This document shows, piece after piece, positions 1 through 9,551 of a stretch of 64,000 nucleotides of DNA. Position 1 is the first letter of the stretch. Each line of letters opens with the position of its first letter. The stretch spans positions 1,861,500,988-1,861,564,987 of the forward strand of contig OY728128.1 in NCBI GenBank assembly GCA_963277665.1. The letters are read 5' to 3'. The notes beneath the pieces were generated by a model. That model did no database searches and was not told the DNA's origin. It saw only the letters and a list, made by a program, of their open reading frames with translations. Source of the DNA: Viscum album. Lineage: Eukaryota > Streptophyta > Magnoliopsida > Santalales > Viscaceae. Position numbers and translations under genes: made by a program.

Positions 1-445
1 ATCGAGGTAGAGGTTCTTGAGTTCGTTGTCTTCCTTATAATTTGACCTTCCTCAAGACTTGACGAGGAACGCTCTTTTTCCGACGAAGAACGCCACACCT
101 CCTTTCTTCGTTCACCGTGACAACGAAGGGAACGCCGCTTCCTCCTCGGACCTTCTGCGTCGGCAAACGAAGATCCGCCAACGACGTGTCTCCTCGGGCA
201 TATCTCTTCGTCAACGGATTTGACGAACGACGACCGCAACGCCCGACCTCCGCGACGCCGTCTTCCGCGGAGCGTAGACGAATCTTCAAATCTTAAACCC
301 GAGGTAGGGGTTGTCGATTTCTTTTGGTTTCCTTATTTTATTCTTGATCGTGATTTTATCAAGACTAACGTGTGACTTGATTTTATTTTTGAGTTGCGTT
401 ATTATTTTAACGTGAGGGGGGCCGGACCGCACGAACACGGCCGAA

Positions 446-462
446 CCCCCCCCCCCCCCCCC
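446..462. repeat. Poly-C run (17 bases)
   Basis: Seventeen consecutive C in the GC-rich element E. The length may be affected by sequencing error. Confidence 0.9.
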
Positions 463-798
463 TCCATCGTTCTTGTTTTATTCATGCGGGTGGAAGCAAG
501 TGGCGTGGTGCCGTTGCACCACGCGGATGATCGTGCTTATAATTTACGCAACGCCGTCGCGCTACGCCGAGGAGAATCTTCAAGAACGCGACGCCGTCGC
601 GCCGCGTTGGAAGGAATCATGGTACGGCGAAGGGGCGCGGTGCCGTCGCACCGCGCCGGATGACGAACGCCGCGGCCGGTTCCGGGGCGAGGAGACCGCG
701 GCCGGTTCCGGGCCGCGGCGGAAGAGAAGACCGGCGGCCGGGCTGCCGGCGTCGGAAGCCGAAGAGGGGACCGGAAATTCCGGTCCCGTTGGAGAAAA

Positions 799-822
799 CC
801 GGCCGGCCAGCTGGCCGGCCGG
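799..822. repeat. Perfect 24-bp GC palindrome
   Basis: The sequence is its own reverse complement, centred on CAGCTG with CCGGCCGG at each end. A related CCGGCCAGCTGGC copy follows at about 850. Confidence 0.9.
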
Positions 823-866
823 ATGCCGTTAAACCGGGGAATTAATTCCCCGGCCAGCTGGCTAAA

Positions 867-887
867 CCCCCCTCTTAAAGAGGGGGG
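867..887. repeat. Hairpin with 10-bp GC-rich stem
   Basis: CCCCCCTCTT (867-876), one A, then AAGAGGGGGG (878-887) pair perfectly. It is not followed by a T tract, so it is not a bacterial-type terminator. It is one of several strong hairpins in element E. Confidence 0.85.
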
Positions 888-952
888 CGGTTTTATTTTA
901 AAGGGAGGGGGCTGGCTGCCCCCTCGGTTCCGCTCCAGCAGGCCCCCCACGT

Positions 953-974
953 GGGGGGGGGGGGGGGGGGGGGG
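953..974. repeat. Poly-G run (22 bases)
   Basis: Twenty-two consecutive G. It could form a quadruplex and is a likely place for assembly length error. Confidence 0.9.
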
Positions 975-1065
975 CGCTTGTTAAAAAAAAAACGGCGCGG
1001 CCAGTTGCCGCGCCGCCCTCCAGCAAAGCGGGGGCCTTGCCCCCCGCGTGCCACCCACGAGTGGC

Positions 1066-1318
1066 GCCAGGCGCCGCCGCCGCGGCCCGCCGCTGCCGCC
1101 ACCGCGGCCCGCCGCCGCCGCCACCACCGCGGCCCGCCGCCGCCGCCGCCACCGCGGCCCGCCGCCGCCGCCGCCACCGCGGCCCGCCGCCGCCGCCGCC
1201 ACCGCGGCCCGCCGCCGCCGCCGCCGCCGCCACCGCGGCCCGCCGCCGCCGCCGCCGCCGCCACCGCGGCCCGCCGCCGCCGCCACCGCGGCCCACCGCC
1301 ACCGCCGGCCGCCGCGCC
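1066..1318. repeat. GCC-rich minisatellite
   Basis: About eight copies of a unit built on CCACCGCGGCCCGCC followed by a variable number of GCC triplets (roughly 22-31 bp per unit). Long open frames on both strands here (Pro/Ala/Arg- or Gly/Arg/Ala-only) are by-products of the triplet repeat and not genes. Confidence 0.85.
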
Positions 1319-1324
1319 GCCCCC

Positions 1325-1350
1325 GGGGGGGGGGGGGGGGGGGGGGGGGG
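1325..1350. repeat. Poly-G run (26 bases)
   Basis: Twenty-six consecutive G directly after the GCC minisatellite. It is followed by GGGCCGGGTCGGCCCGG, another self-complementary stretch. Confidence 0.9.
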
Positions 1351-1399
1351 TCGGGCCGGGTCGGCCCGGACCCGGACCCCCCCCGTTTCGAACCAGTTT

Positions 1400-1860
1400 C
1401 GGTTTTTGGCTCATAACTTGAGCCTCGGACCTCCGAATGACGAACCGTCTGCGGCAACGCGTTCCTTGGATTGAGACGGTCGTTTCGGTATATCGCACTC
1501 AAGGTTTCGGTTTACTTTGAGTTCGGCCGGGTTGGTTCGTTCACGAAACCAACCGGGCCTTCGGAGCGGAAACGCTCATATCTTGAGCTACGGACGTCCG
1601 ATTGACGCGCCGTCTGTCGCGTTGTGTTCCTCTTAGTGAGACGGATCTTTTGGCATACTCCGCCCGAGGTTTGGACGCAGGTGGAGTACGGTCCGGTTGG
1701 TTTTTCCTTAAAAACCAACCGGGCCCCGGAGACGAAAATGCCAATATCTCTCAGACCGGGCGTCCGATCGACGCGCCGTCTGTTGCGTTGAGTTCCTGTT
1801 GACGATACGGAACTTTTGGATACATCAACTCTGGTCTTCGTGACAGTTGATGTATCAGCC
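1400..1860 (+). repeat. Three diverged ~165-bp tandem repeats
   Basis: Copies begin near 1411 (CTCATAACTTGAG), 1575 (CTCATATCTTGAG) and 1741 (CCAATATCTCTCAG). Each continues with a CCGTCTG block, a GTTCCT block and a GAGACGGT or GATACGGA block at matching offsets. Between copies lie two hairpins: 1525-1559 (13-bp arms, 12 pairs, GGTTGGTT/AACCAACC) and 1690-1725 (16-bp arms, 15 pairs). No coding role is visible. Confidence 0.75.
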
Positions 1861-1974
1861 TCTCGGCTCGTGGAGCGGACCCTCCGTACGAGCTTGCTGT
1901 GTGCGGGAACCCTAGTGCTGGCTGCGACTGTTCTACTGCTACGACTGCTACTGTGACTGCGACGACGACAGTAC

Positions 1975-2375
1975 AGAGATCCTGTGTGGATTCGACGATG
2001 ACAGTACAGAGATCCTGTGTGGATTCGGCGACGACGACTACAACACTCAGCGATCCTACGTGGATCAGTGCTACAGGTCCTGTGTGGGCCCGATCCTGTG
2101 TGGGTCCTTGCGCTCAGCGGTTCTGTGTGAGCCAGCGCCTACAGGTCTTGTGTGGGCCCGATCCTGTGTGGGTCTTCTGCGGGGGTTAGTTATCTATCGA
2201 TCCTTCGTGGGTCCGACGACTTAGATGGATCAGTGATCATCTTTATCGTCCTTGAAGAAGTATACCTGTGTGAGCTGAATCATGTTGCCTTCCTGTGTGG
2301 ATTGTGTTGTGCAATCCTGTGTGGATTATGTTTTGCTTTCCTATGTGGAATACGTATACTTTCCTGCGTGGACTG
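1975..2375 (+). repeat. Field of CCTGTGTGG motifs
   Basis: The motif TCCTGTGTGGATT or close variants (CCTGTGTGGG, CCTACGTGG, CCTATGTGG, CCTGCGTGG) occurs more than ten times at irregular spacing of 16-45 bp. A longer unit containing ACGACAGTACAGAGATCCTG is duplicated near 1965-2015. It lies upstream of the conserved R/U5-type loop, so it may be part of the LTR promoter or R region. Confidence 0.7.
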
Positions 2376-2536
2376 AGTTGTACTTGGGCTCGGAGATTGG
2401 AGCGTATTTTAATTGATGACTTAGGTATATGTATGGGCATATACCTAAGCAGTGTCGGTTGTTACTTCGTGATTGTACTTTTCTTCGTGGTTTATCCTTT
2501 GTGGATTTGAGAGACCTTCAGGGGTCTCGGGGTCCC

Positions 2537-2560
2537 TACTGAGTAGCTTATACTCACCCC
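2537..2560 (+). promoter_or_regulatory. Conserved LTR stem-loop in element E
   Basis: TGAGTA (2540-2545), loop GCTTA, TACTCA (2551-2556), then CCCC. Corresponding loops occur in C (32121-32133) and in A (34557-34572, minus strand), with different but still complementary stems. Position suggests the R/U5 part of the LTR; function unknown. Confidence 0.5.
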
Positions 2561-3045
2561 TGCACGGGCTTTGCCCGCACTACGTTGTGTTGGTTGCAGA
2601 CGACGGACAGCGTTGACCTTAGCTGAGGCTTGCACAGCGGGACGGTACCCGGAGGTGGACCACTGGGCGGGACGTGCTCGGAGCGGACGGCGGGACCCGT
2701 GGAGCAGAGGAGCTTTCTGTACCCACCCTTCAGGTGGGATTTCCAGTGGACAGCTCGGAGTAGCGGCTTTTACTTTTCAGTTGCTGTTTTTCCCTTTTCG
2801 AGTTGTACTTTACTTTCAGTTTGGGTTTGTATTCTGGCCCATTTACTTTTCCGCACCTTCAGTCGTACTCTGCTTGTTTAGTGTTTACTTTCCGCTTGTT
2901 TACTCTGTGGTGTGTGTTTACTTTTCAAAGGCAATGCCTTCCCTTTTTACCGGGATTTACGTCTTGGTGCCAGTCGCCAGCCCCTGGCCTATGGAAGGCG
3001 GGCTTGGGGTAGTCACGGCACGGACCCCGAGGGCGGGTTGTGACA

Positions 3046-4559
3046 GTAATAAATCTGGTCAACTTTTGACTAGTAAGTTAATTTATGAGGTGTCCCAATT
3101 GGGCAATACCATGGGAAAATAACATTGGTGAGCCCATGGTTTTGCAAATACCACCGATGAGGTGTCCGTAGGAAATTAATTAAATATTCTCTCACTTTCT
3201 CTATAAATACTAAGAGATTACTTCATAAATTTCATTCTAAAATCCTCCTCAACTTAGATCTGGTCATTATACCTCCCAAGGAATCCTCCCAGGGTTCCCT
3301 CAAGCCCCCCAAGGTCCCAACCTGCGAGCTTTCAATGATACTCTTCATGGTAAGGAACCTTTCACCCTCCTCTTTTTAGTAATGATTTCATTTATGTAAT
3401 GTCTTCTAGTTTTCTTATTCTTATATAGGGGTATGTTCTTATATATATTTTTATTACTGTATATTTTATGTCCAAATGATTATAGACCCTTTCTACTCTG
3501 ATCATTTTTTTCTGTATTTTTATGCAACGCCGTTAGGCTACCAAATTTTTCGTAAAAGAAATAACATCTTCTCTTTTCTCTCGTTTTTCATTGTCATGTG
3601 GTATGTCTTTCAAATATCAATAAAATGATCTTATTATTTACCCATACAGTATTATTAATTATTTAGGAGTGGTTTACCCTTTTCCCATCTCTTTTTAATG
3701 TTTTCCCTAATGATGTTATGTAGCTGTTATGCTGTATAATTTTCATCTCAAAATCTCCCTCTTTTTCTCAGGAAATTATCTTGTATTATTTATATGGATA
3801 ACCAAATCTATTTTCATTTCTAGGAGTATTCATCAATACATAAAATTGATCTATTTTATTCTAGAATTGACATACATATTACCCTCACTCCCTTTCCATG
3901 GATTATAAATTACAAAATGATCTTATTTTTAAGTACTTTTTAAGCCTCATGATTTTGACATGAAACCCATTTATTTTATTCTATTTGGGTAATTTATGAA
4001 ATGTTTGATTATGATCTATGTGTATCACATAAGAATAAAGACATATTAAGGGTTGTCTCTGATAGTTCTTTAATGCATTGGTTAAATAATAAATCTCTAT
4101 AGATGACAAGTTTCATGATACCTTGGTGAATAACCTTGGTAATGTTTTTATCTCACCTCGGGAATGAACCTTGGTGACATGTTCACGAATGTATAAATGA
4201 AATGTTTTATTCACATATTAAATTTGTGATTCGGGTTCTTTTTATTATGATATTCCTTATTTATGGTTCTCATGTGTTGTGGTTTTCATCATGTTCTTGT
4301 TGATATCACAAGTAAAATGATTCCCTTTATTTCTATACAGGGACTTCTGCTCACCCTTTCCTTTGATGTATGTCTCTAGATTAGGAGATAAAGCAATTTT
4401 ACATAGTATTAACATATGATAAATCCTTACAAGTGGATTAGAAGAATATTTTATGTTGTTTTTATGCTTTATGTTCCAGATTTCCAAGACACTAAACTTT
4501 AGAGATCATCTCATTGTAATATGTAATGAAATGTTATATAATAAAAAGGTGAGATTCCA
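3046..4559 (+). mobile_element. Element D 5' LTR, 3' part only
   Basis: It aligns with 10807-12320, the 3' LTR of the same element, including CCATGGTTTTGCAAATAC and the CCTCCCAAGG block near 3280. About 1.3 kb of the LTR's beginning is absent because element E sits in front; the missing part should lie left of the window. A possible splice donor (CATG|GTAAGG, 3350) and acceptor (TTTCTATACAG, ending 4340) are present. Nothing coding is visible. Confidence 0.8.
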
Positions 4560-4563
4560 TAGT

Positions 4564-4575
4564 TGGTATCAATGG
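4564..4575 (+). other. Primer-binding site of D
   Basis: TGGTATCAATGG, a slightly decayed match to the plant initiator tRNA-Met primer site TGGTATCAGAG, a few bases after the LTR end. Confidence 0.75.
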
Positions 4576-5012
4576 AAAGTTTAGTTATTTATTGAAATTT
4601 GGATATGAAAACCTCAAGAAGAATCCTAGATAAAATTTTAAATATAGAAAAACATCCAGGTATTTTGGTGAGTATTGAGAAAGTAGTTTATCAAGAAAAT
4701 ACATCCTTGTCTGGATATGAGCAGGTTGTGGTGACTCTGGCACAAATGTGCCTAGGAGTGAGAACTCAAACAAGGAGTTTAGATCTTGACCTGAGGTATC
4801 CTAGTACATGACAATGAGCATTGCTGCACTATTAGTTACAACACTCCTGGGGGATATGTTTGGTTAATCAAATGATTTTTAAGAATCATTATGAAGGATT
4901 TATAGAGGAATGTAATTAATTAAAACATGAAGTTTTTAAGACATAAAATGATTTATTATTAAAAGATTCATAAATAAAATAATTTCTAAGTATGGTCTTA
5001 TTATTTTAGAAA

Positions 5013-6100
5013 ATGTTGGGTAAATGGGGAACCAGGAAAATGGTGACTATAATGGACCATGCACTGATGACCCTCCGATGGAAGCTGGAATAGAAACTTT
5101 CATGAGAATAATAAACTAATTGACTCAAGTTATGGGAAATAACGTGAATCATGATGAGAGACTGATCTCACCATGAAGGGAACAAATTTCTATCAAATAT
5201 CTTATGCGTCTATGACCACAAAACTTTAGTGGATCTACCAACCCCTTGATTGGTAAATAGTGGATCAAATCTATCGAGAAGATATTTTCTCTACTTCACT
5301 ATTCGGGGCAATAGAAGGTCACCCTGGCTGTTTATCACTTAGAGGGAGAAGATGAACTGTGGTGGGTAATATTTAAAAACATGAGGCCAAGGTTTGGGGT
5401 TGAAGCTACGGAGTGGGAAGAGTTTATAGGAATATTCTTCAACAAGTATTTCCCTCGATCGATGAGAACAAGAATGGAGAAGGAGTTTTTCCACATGAAG
5501 TAGAAGAAGAATGTATCTATGGGAAGTTATAAGATGAACTTCACAAGGATTTCACATTATACCTCTAGCATTGTCATGGATCCAAATGGTAAGTTTTATA
5601 GATTCTTCAATGGACTTAGACCTCATCAGTGGAAGAATCTAGCCAGCTGAGATTATGATAGCTATGAGGAGATCATGCGAAGTGAAATGAATGTCAAACT
5701 GGAGTTTGGTGAGGCACAATGGTATCATAAATCCAATGACAAGAAAAGAATTATGGATCCAAGATTATGTAGGTGCTTCAATCAGGGAAGAGGAGGAAAG
5801 AATATGAAACGTCTCATGTGTAATAACTGTGGGAATAAGCATTCAAGGAACTGCCTGCTTGGGGGTGGGAAATGCTATAAGTGTGGAAGAGATGGCCATA
5901 TCGTACAGAATTGTCATAGTGAGGGGAAGCCAAAAATTACAAACACCAGAAAAATAGGGAAGATGATGTAGGACCTGCCTGATGTCCAATGCTATAAGTG
6001 TGGAATACTTGGGCACTTGGACAATCATTGTCCAAATCCCAGGGCAGTGGAGGGGAATCACTATCTGCCTCAGCATAGGCCAAGGGATCAAGGTCGTGAT
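5013..6100 (+). pseudogene. gag: Gag pseudogene of chromovirus D
   Basis: Gag forms the particle (capsid) and binds the element's RNA (nucleocapsid). A capsid-like frame runs from about 5200, with VYHLEGEDELWW near 5320-5360, FNKYFPRSMR near 5430-5465 and FYRFFNGLRPHQW near 5590-5630. These match the plant Ty3/gypsy gag pattern. It is followed by zinc knuckles CNNCGNKHSRNC and CYKCGRDGHIVQNC (5818-5925) and a third, CYKCGILGHLDNHC (5990-6031). The frame is broken by several stops, including one at 5969 between the knuckles, and by at least one frameshift near the start. The start ATG at 5013 is only a candidate. Identity as gag is firm; boundaries are approximate. Confidence 0.85.
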
Positions 6101-6119
6101 TTTTCAATCACTACGGATG

Positions 6120-6600
6120 AAGTTGAAGCACCAAATGATGTGGTGGCATGTACTCTTGTTGTTCTACCAAATATTACAAGTAATTTGTTTGATTCAGGTT
6201 TACACATTGCTTTATTTCCTGCAAGTTTCCAATGAATTCAGAATCAACCCTCAATTTGCTAAAAGTAGAGTTATCAATCAAAACTCTTGGTGGGATTATC
6301 CAAGCATCGTCAGTGTTTAGAATCTCTAGTATATTCTTTAGTGAGAACAATATTATTTCAAATCTTGTAGTAATTCCCATGCTGGAATTTGACATTATAC
6401 TAGGGATGGACTGGCTGTCAAAATATAATGCTAAGATCAAATACAGAGGCAAGGAAATCTCAGTAGTCTTGAATGGAAAACCTATAGTTATCTTCCAAGG
6501 AGATATATTTCAACCTGATATTTTTCTAGAAGAACTTTCTAAATCAATCATTATGGAGATGATCTATGAAGAAGAAGAAGGAAATGAGAGTTTGAGGATA
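6120..6600 (+). pseudogene. Aspartic protease pseudogene of D
   Basis: The retroviral-type protease releases the mature proteins from the polyprotein. The catalytic triad DSG is visible at 6191-6199 (LFDSG) and the conserved C-terminal block FDIILGMDWLSKYNAK at about 6389-6436. A frameshift lies between them. The second half belongs to an open frame at 6232-6720 that runs on into an acidic linker and the N-terminal edge of the reverse transcriptase. Inactive because of the frameshift. Confidence 0.8.
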
Positions 6601-7240
6601 GAAAATTTCCCCATCATTCGGGAATACATTGACATATTTTATGAGGAGTTACCCAGACCTCCCCCAGAAAGTGAGTTAGAGTTCTCCATTAAACTCTTAC
6701 CTGGGTCTCATCCGATATGATAGACCCCATATCAAATGGAAAATGTAAATCTAATAGAATTAAAGAAACAACTCCATGATCATTTGGAGAAGGGTTTTAT
6801 CCAACCGAGTGTGTCTCCATGGGGAGCACATATTCTCTTGATGAACAAGAAGGATAGATTGATGAAGATATGCATTGATTATTGAGAACTGAATGAGATC
6901 ACAGTGAAGAATAAATACCCTATTCCAAGAATTGATGAATTATTTTACCAACTTCATGGGGATCAATTCTTCTCTAAGATTGATCTTTGATCTGGTATTC
7001 ATCAATTGAGGATGAAGATATAAGATATTCCAAAAAATTCCTTCTGATCAAGATATGGGCATTACGAGTTTGTTGTTATGCCCTTTAGAATGACTATCGC
7101 ACCTGATATTTTTATGTATTTGAAGAATAGATTCTTTAAGGACTACCATGATAACTTTGTGGTAGTTTCTATTGTTGAAATTAGGATATATACAAATTTC
7201 CCGAGGAGCATGAGAATCATCTAAGGGGTATTTTTCAAAT
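6600..7240 (+). pseudogene. Reverse transcriptase pseudogene of D
   Basis: Reverse transcriptase copies element RNA into DNA. Visible blocks are EELPRPPPESELEFSIKLLP (6646-6705), LHDHLEKGFIQPSVSPWG (about 6770-6825), [16 protein letters not shown] (about 6912-6960) and YGHYEFVVMPF (7054-7086). In-frame stops fall where Arg is conserved in the family: TGA at about 6882 (DY*ELN), 6988 (IDL*SG) and 7047. The YxDD catalytic region near 7170 is decayed to SIVEI, so the enzyme is dead. After about 7240 the frame is scrambled for 350 bp. Confidence 0.85.
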
Positions 7241-7579
7241 TCTTTGGAAGGAATAGATTTTTGGAAAGTTCAGAATATGTGAATTCTAGTTGCAACAAGT
7301 TTCTTTCTTGGGGAACATTGTTACAAATGAAGGAATCACAATTGACCCTTAAAAGACCAAATTTGTAGTGGAATGGCCTCAACCTACAACAATAACTGAG
7401 ATTCATAGTTTCTATGGTTTATTGGGATATTATAGGATGTTTGTGAAGAACTTTTCATGACCTTCTAATCCCTTAACCAAGTTAACTCAAAAAGGGGTCA
7501 AGTTCATCTACACAAAGGAGTTTGACGAATATTTCCAGGAGTTGAAGAAGAGATTAGTTACTGCACTCATGTTAACACT

Positions 7580-7960
7580 TCCCTAAAGTGAAGAAGTATT
7601 TGTTATTTTTAGCGATTCATCTTGGAAAGGGATTGGCTGCATCCTCATGCAAAATGACAAAGTCATTGCTTTTGAATCTCGGTAGTTGAAGACTCATGAG
7701 AAGAACTATACTACGCATGATCTGAAGCTGGCTACGATCGTTTTTTCTCTAATGATAGAGAGGCACTATCCTTATGGGGAGAAATGTGATATATACATAG
7801 AAAATCAATGTTTGTAGAATATTTCACTCAAAATGAATTAACCATGAGGTAAAGGAGATGGTTAGAACTTTTCAAAGACTATGATTGTTCAATTCATTAT
7901 CATCCTGGAATAGAAAATATTATCGCAAGTTCATTAAGTAGGAAAGACCCAGTTGTTTGT
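7580..7960 (+). pseudogene. RNase H pseudogene of D
   Basis: RNase H removes the RNA template during reverse transcription. The block FVIFSDSSWKGIGCILMQN (about 7600-7656) carries the first acidic residue. Family-typical IAFESR*LKTHEKNYTTHD follows, with TAG at 7684 where Gln (CAG) is expected. Further on, ATIVFSLMIERHYPYGEKCD (about 7733-7790) and a decayed terminal block are visible. Several stops and frameshifts make it non-functional. Confidence 0.8.
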
Positions 7961-8129
7961 TCTATGAAGAGGATACAAAGAGATCCTTTCATCAATGACC
8001 TAGTATAGATAGACATGGGAATTATAATATAAGGGACATCATCAACCCTAACCTAAATTGTTTCACAACCATCATTACTAGATAAGATCAAGAAATATCA
8101 TAAATAAGATCCTTTCTTACTAAAGAAGT

Positions 8130-9100
8130 TTGAGGCTATGAAGGATGGGAAGTTTCCTAAGTTCAATATTGATCAAGAAGGTGTACTGAAATTTCATAGA
8201 AGTCTATTTGTTCCATATATTCTAGAAATAAAGAAGGATCTGGTGGAAGAATCTCATAGCTCTACTTTCTTTAAACATTTTGGAAGCAAAAAAATGTATA
8301 GGGACCTTCGTGATCATTATTGGTGGGGTAATATGAAAAGGGAGACTGCTAACTACACTTCCAGGTCCCTGGTATGTTAGCAAGTAATGGTAGAATGATA
8401 ACATCCTAAAGGGGTTTTTCAACCACTTCCCATACCAGCAGGGAAGTTGGGAAACATAAATATGGAATTCATCACTGGTCTCCTAAGAACATCCAAGGGA
8501 AACAATGCGATATGTGTTATTTTGGACTATCTCAGAAATACTGCACATTTTATCTATATTCGGGAAGATTTCCCTTTTGATCAACTTTCCCAGATTTACG
8601 TAAATGAAGTGGTAAGGTTGCTTGAGGTTCCACTTTCTATCGTATTTGATCGTGATCCAAGGTTCACATCAAAATTATGGAGAAGTCTTTAACATGCTCT
8701 AAGCACTGAATTGAATTTCAGTATGGACTATCACCCCCAAATCGATGGACAATCCAAAATGAATATTCAAACAATCAAGGATATGATTAAAATATACTCA
8801 ATGGAATTTAAAGGTGGATGGGATCAACATCTCTATTTAGTTGAGTTCTCATATAACAACAACTTTCAATCAAGCATTCAAAAGGAACCCCATGAAGCTC
8901 TATATGGTACGTGATGCAGAAATCTTACTTGATGGCATGAAGCTGGTGAGGGAATGCTTCGTGCGCTTGATCTAGTGGAGGAGATGACATAAAAATTCCA
9001 TGCCATCCAACAACACATTAAGGCTAATCAGATCCAGCAAAAGAGAAAAGCCGACAACTATCGAGGGGACTTGGAGTTTGATGTTGGCGACATAGTCTTT
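8130..9100 (+). pseudogene. Integrase pseudogene of D
   Basis: Integrase inserts the DNA copy. The zinc-binding domain is seen at about 8250-8385 (KMYRDLRDHYWWGNMKRE). The catalytic core follows as MEFITGLLRTSKGN (8462-8503), VILDYLRNTAHF (8516-8551, first catalytic Asp) and SIVFDRDPRFTSKLW (8637-8681, second Asp). The next block, YHPQIDGQSKMNIQ (8729-8770), has Lys where the catalytic Glu belongs, so the triad is broken. LVEFSYNNNF and PHEALYG follow to 8912. A stop at 8690 and frame changes after 8912 also break it. Confidence 0.88.
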
Positions 9101-9254
9101 TTATAATTTATCCTTGGAAGAGATTCGTGAGGTTTGGGAAAAAAGGGTAGCTCCGCCCTAGGTACATTGGCCCATATGAAGTCCTTGATCGAGTTGGATC
9201 AATGTCATATCAAATTTCACTTCCTCTAAATCTAGAACAAGTTCATGATGTATT

Positions 9255-9515
9255 CCATGTATCCCTCTTGAGAAAGTACATACCTGACCCTTCGCATGAA
9301 CTAAATCCCGAGGTTGTACAACAGGAACATGCCCTCCCTTTTGAGGAATAACCAGTGGAGATCTTGGATCGTAGAGACCAGGTTCTACGCAACATAACTT
9401 CCCACCTTGTTAAGGTGTTATGGAGGAACCACAAATGTGAAGAAGCCATGTGGGATCCAGAGGAATCTATGAGGCATATGTACCCACACTTTTTCCCTTC
9501 AAAAGGTATGGATTA
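9255..9515 (+). pseudogene. Integrase C-terminus and chromodomain of D
   Basis: The chromodomain of chromoviruses binds histone marks and steers insertion to heterochromatin. In one frame with a single in-frame stop (9349) I read RKYIPDPSHELNPEVV (about 9273-9320), PVEILDRRDQVLRN, then VKVLWRNHKCEEAMWDPEES (about 9411-9470) and MYPHFFP. The WRN...EAxWExE pattern is the hallmark of Tekay/Del-type chromodomains. This assigns D to that clade with good confidence. Confidence 0.87.
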
Positions 9516-9537
9516 AAATTTTGGTAAAGAAATTTAA

Positions 9538-9551
9538 TAAGGGGTGATGAA
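9538..9551 (+). other. Polypurine tract of D
   Basis: TAAGGGGTGATGAA directly before the 3' LTR start TGTAACAACCCC. It primes plus-strand DNA synthesis. Confidence 0.75.

Larger units (their letters stand above)
1..3045 (+). mobile_element. Element E: GC-rich LTR, 3' portion, inserted in D's 5' LTR
   Basis: No protein gene is recognisable. The segment ends in GTGACA at 3045. From 3046 onward the sequence aligns base by base with the interior of D's 3' LTR (around 10807), so the end of an inserted element lies exactly at 3045. The ending and the conserved loop near 2540 resemble those of C's LTRs (32586 and 61704), which suggests a forward Tekay/Del-type LTR. Its left end is not visible and may lie outside the window, so whether this is a solo LTR or the 3' LTR of a full element is open. 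Composition is very GC- and CpG-rich, unlike everything else here. It holds homopolymers, a GCC minisatellite, hairpins and short tandem repeats, listed separately. Part of the first kilobase could be internal region rather than LTR. Confidence 0.65.

Noticed and set aside
867..887. Bacterial rho-independent terminator
   Set aside because: No T tract follows, and the context is a plant LTR.
893..1502. Several long open frames on both strands (up to 201 codons) rich in Gly, Arg, Pro and Ala
   Set aside because: They are forced by the GCC triplet minisatellite and homopolymers. All frames are open together, and there is no domain or complex composition.
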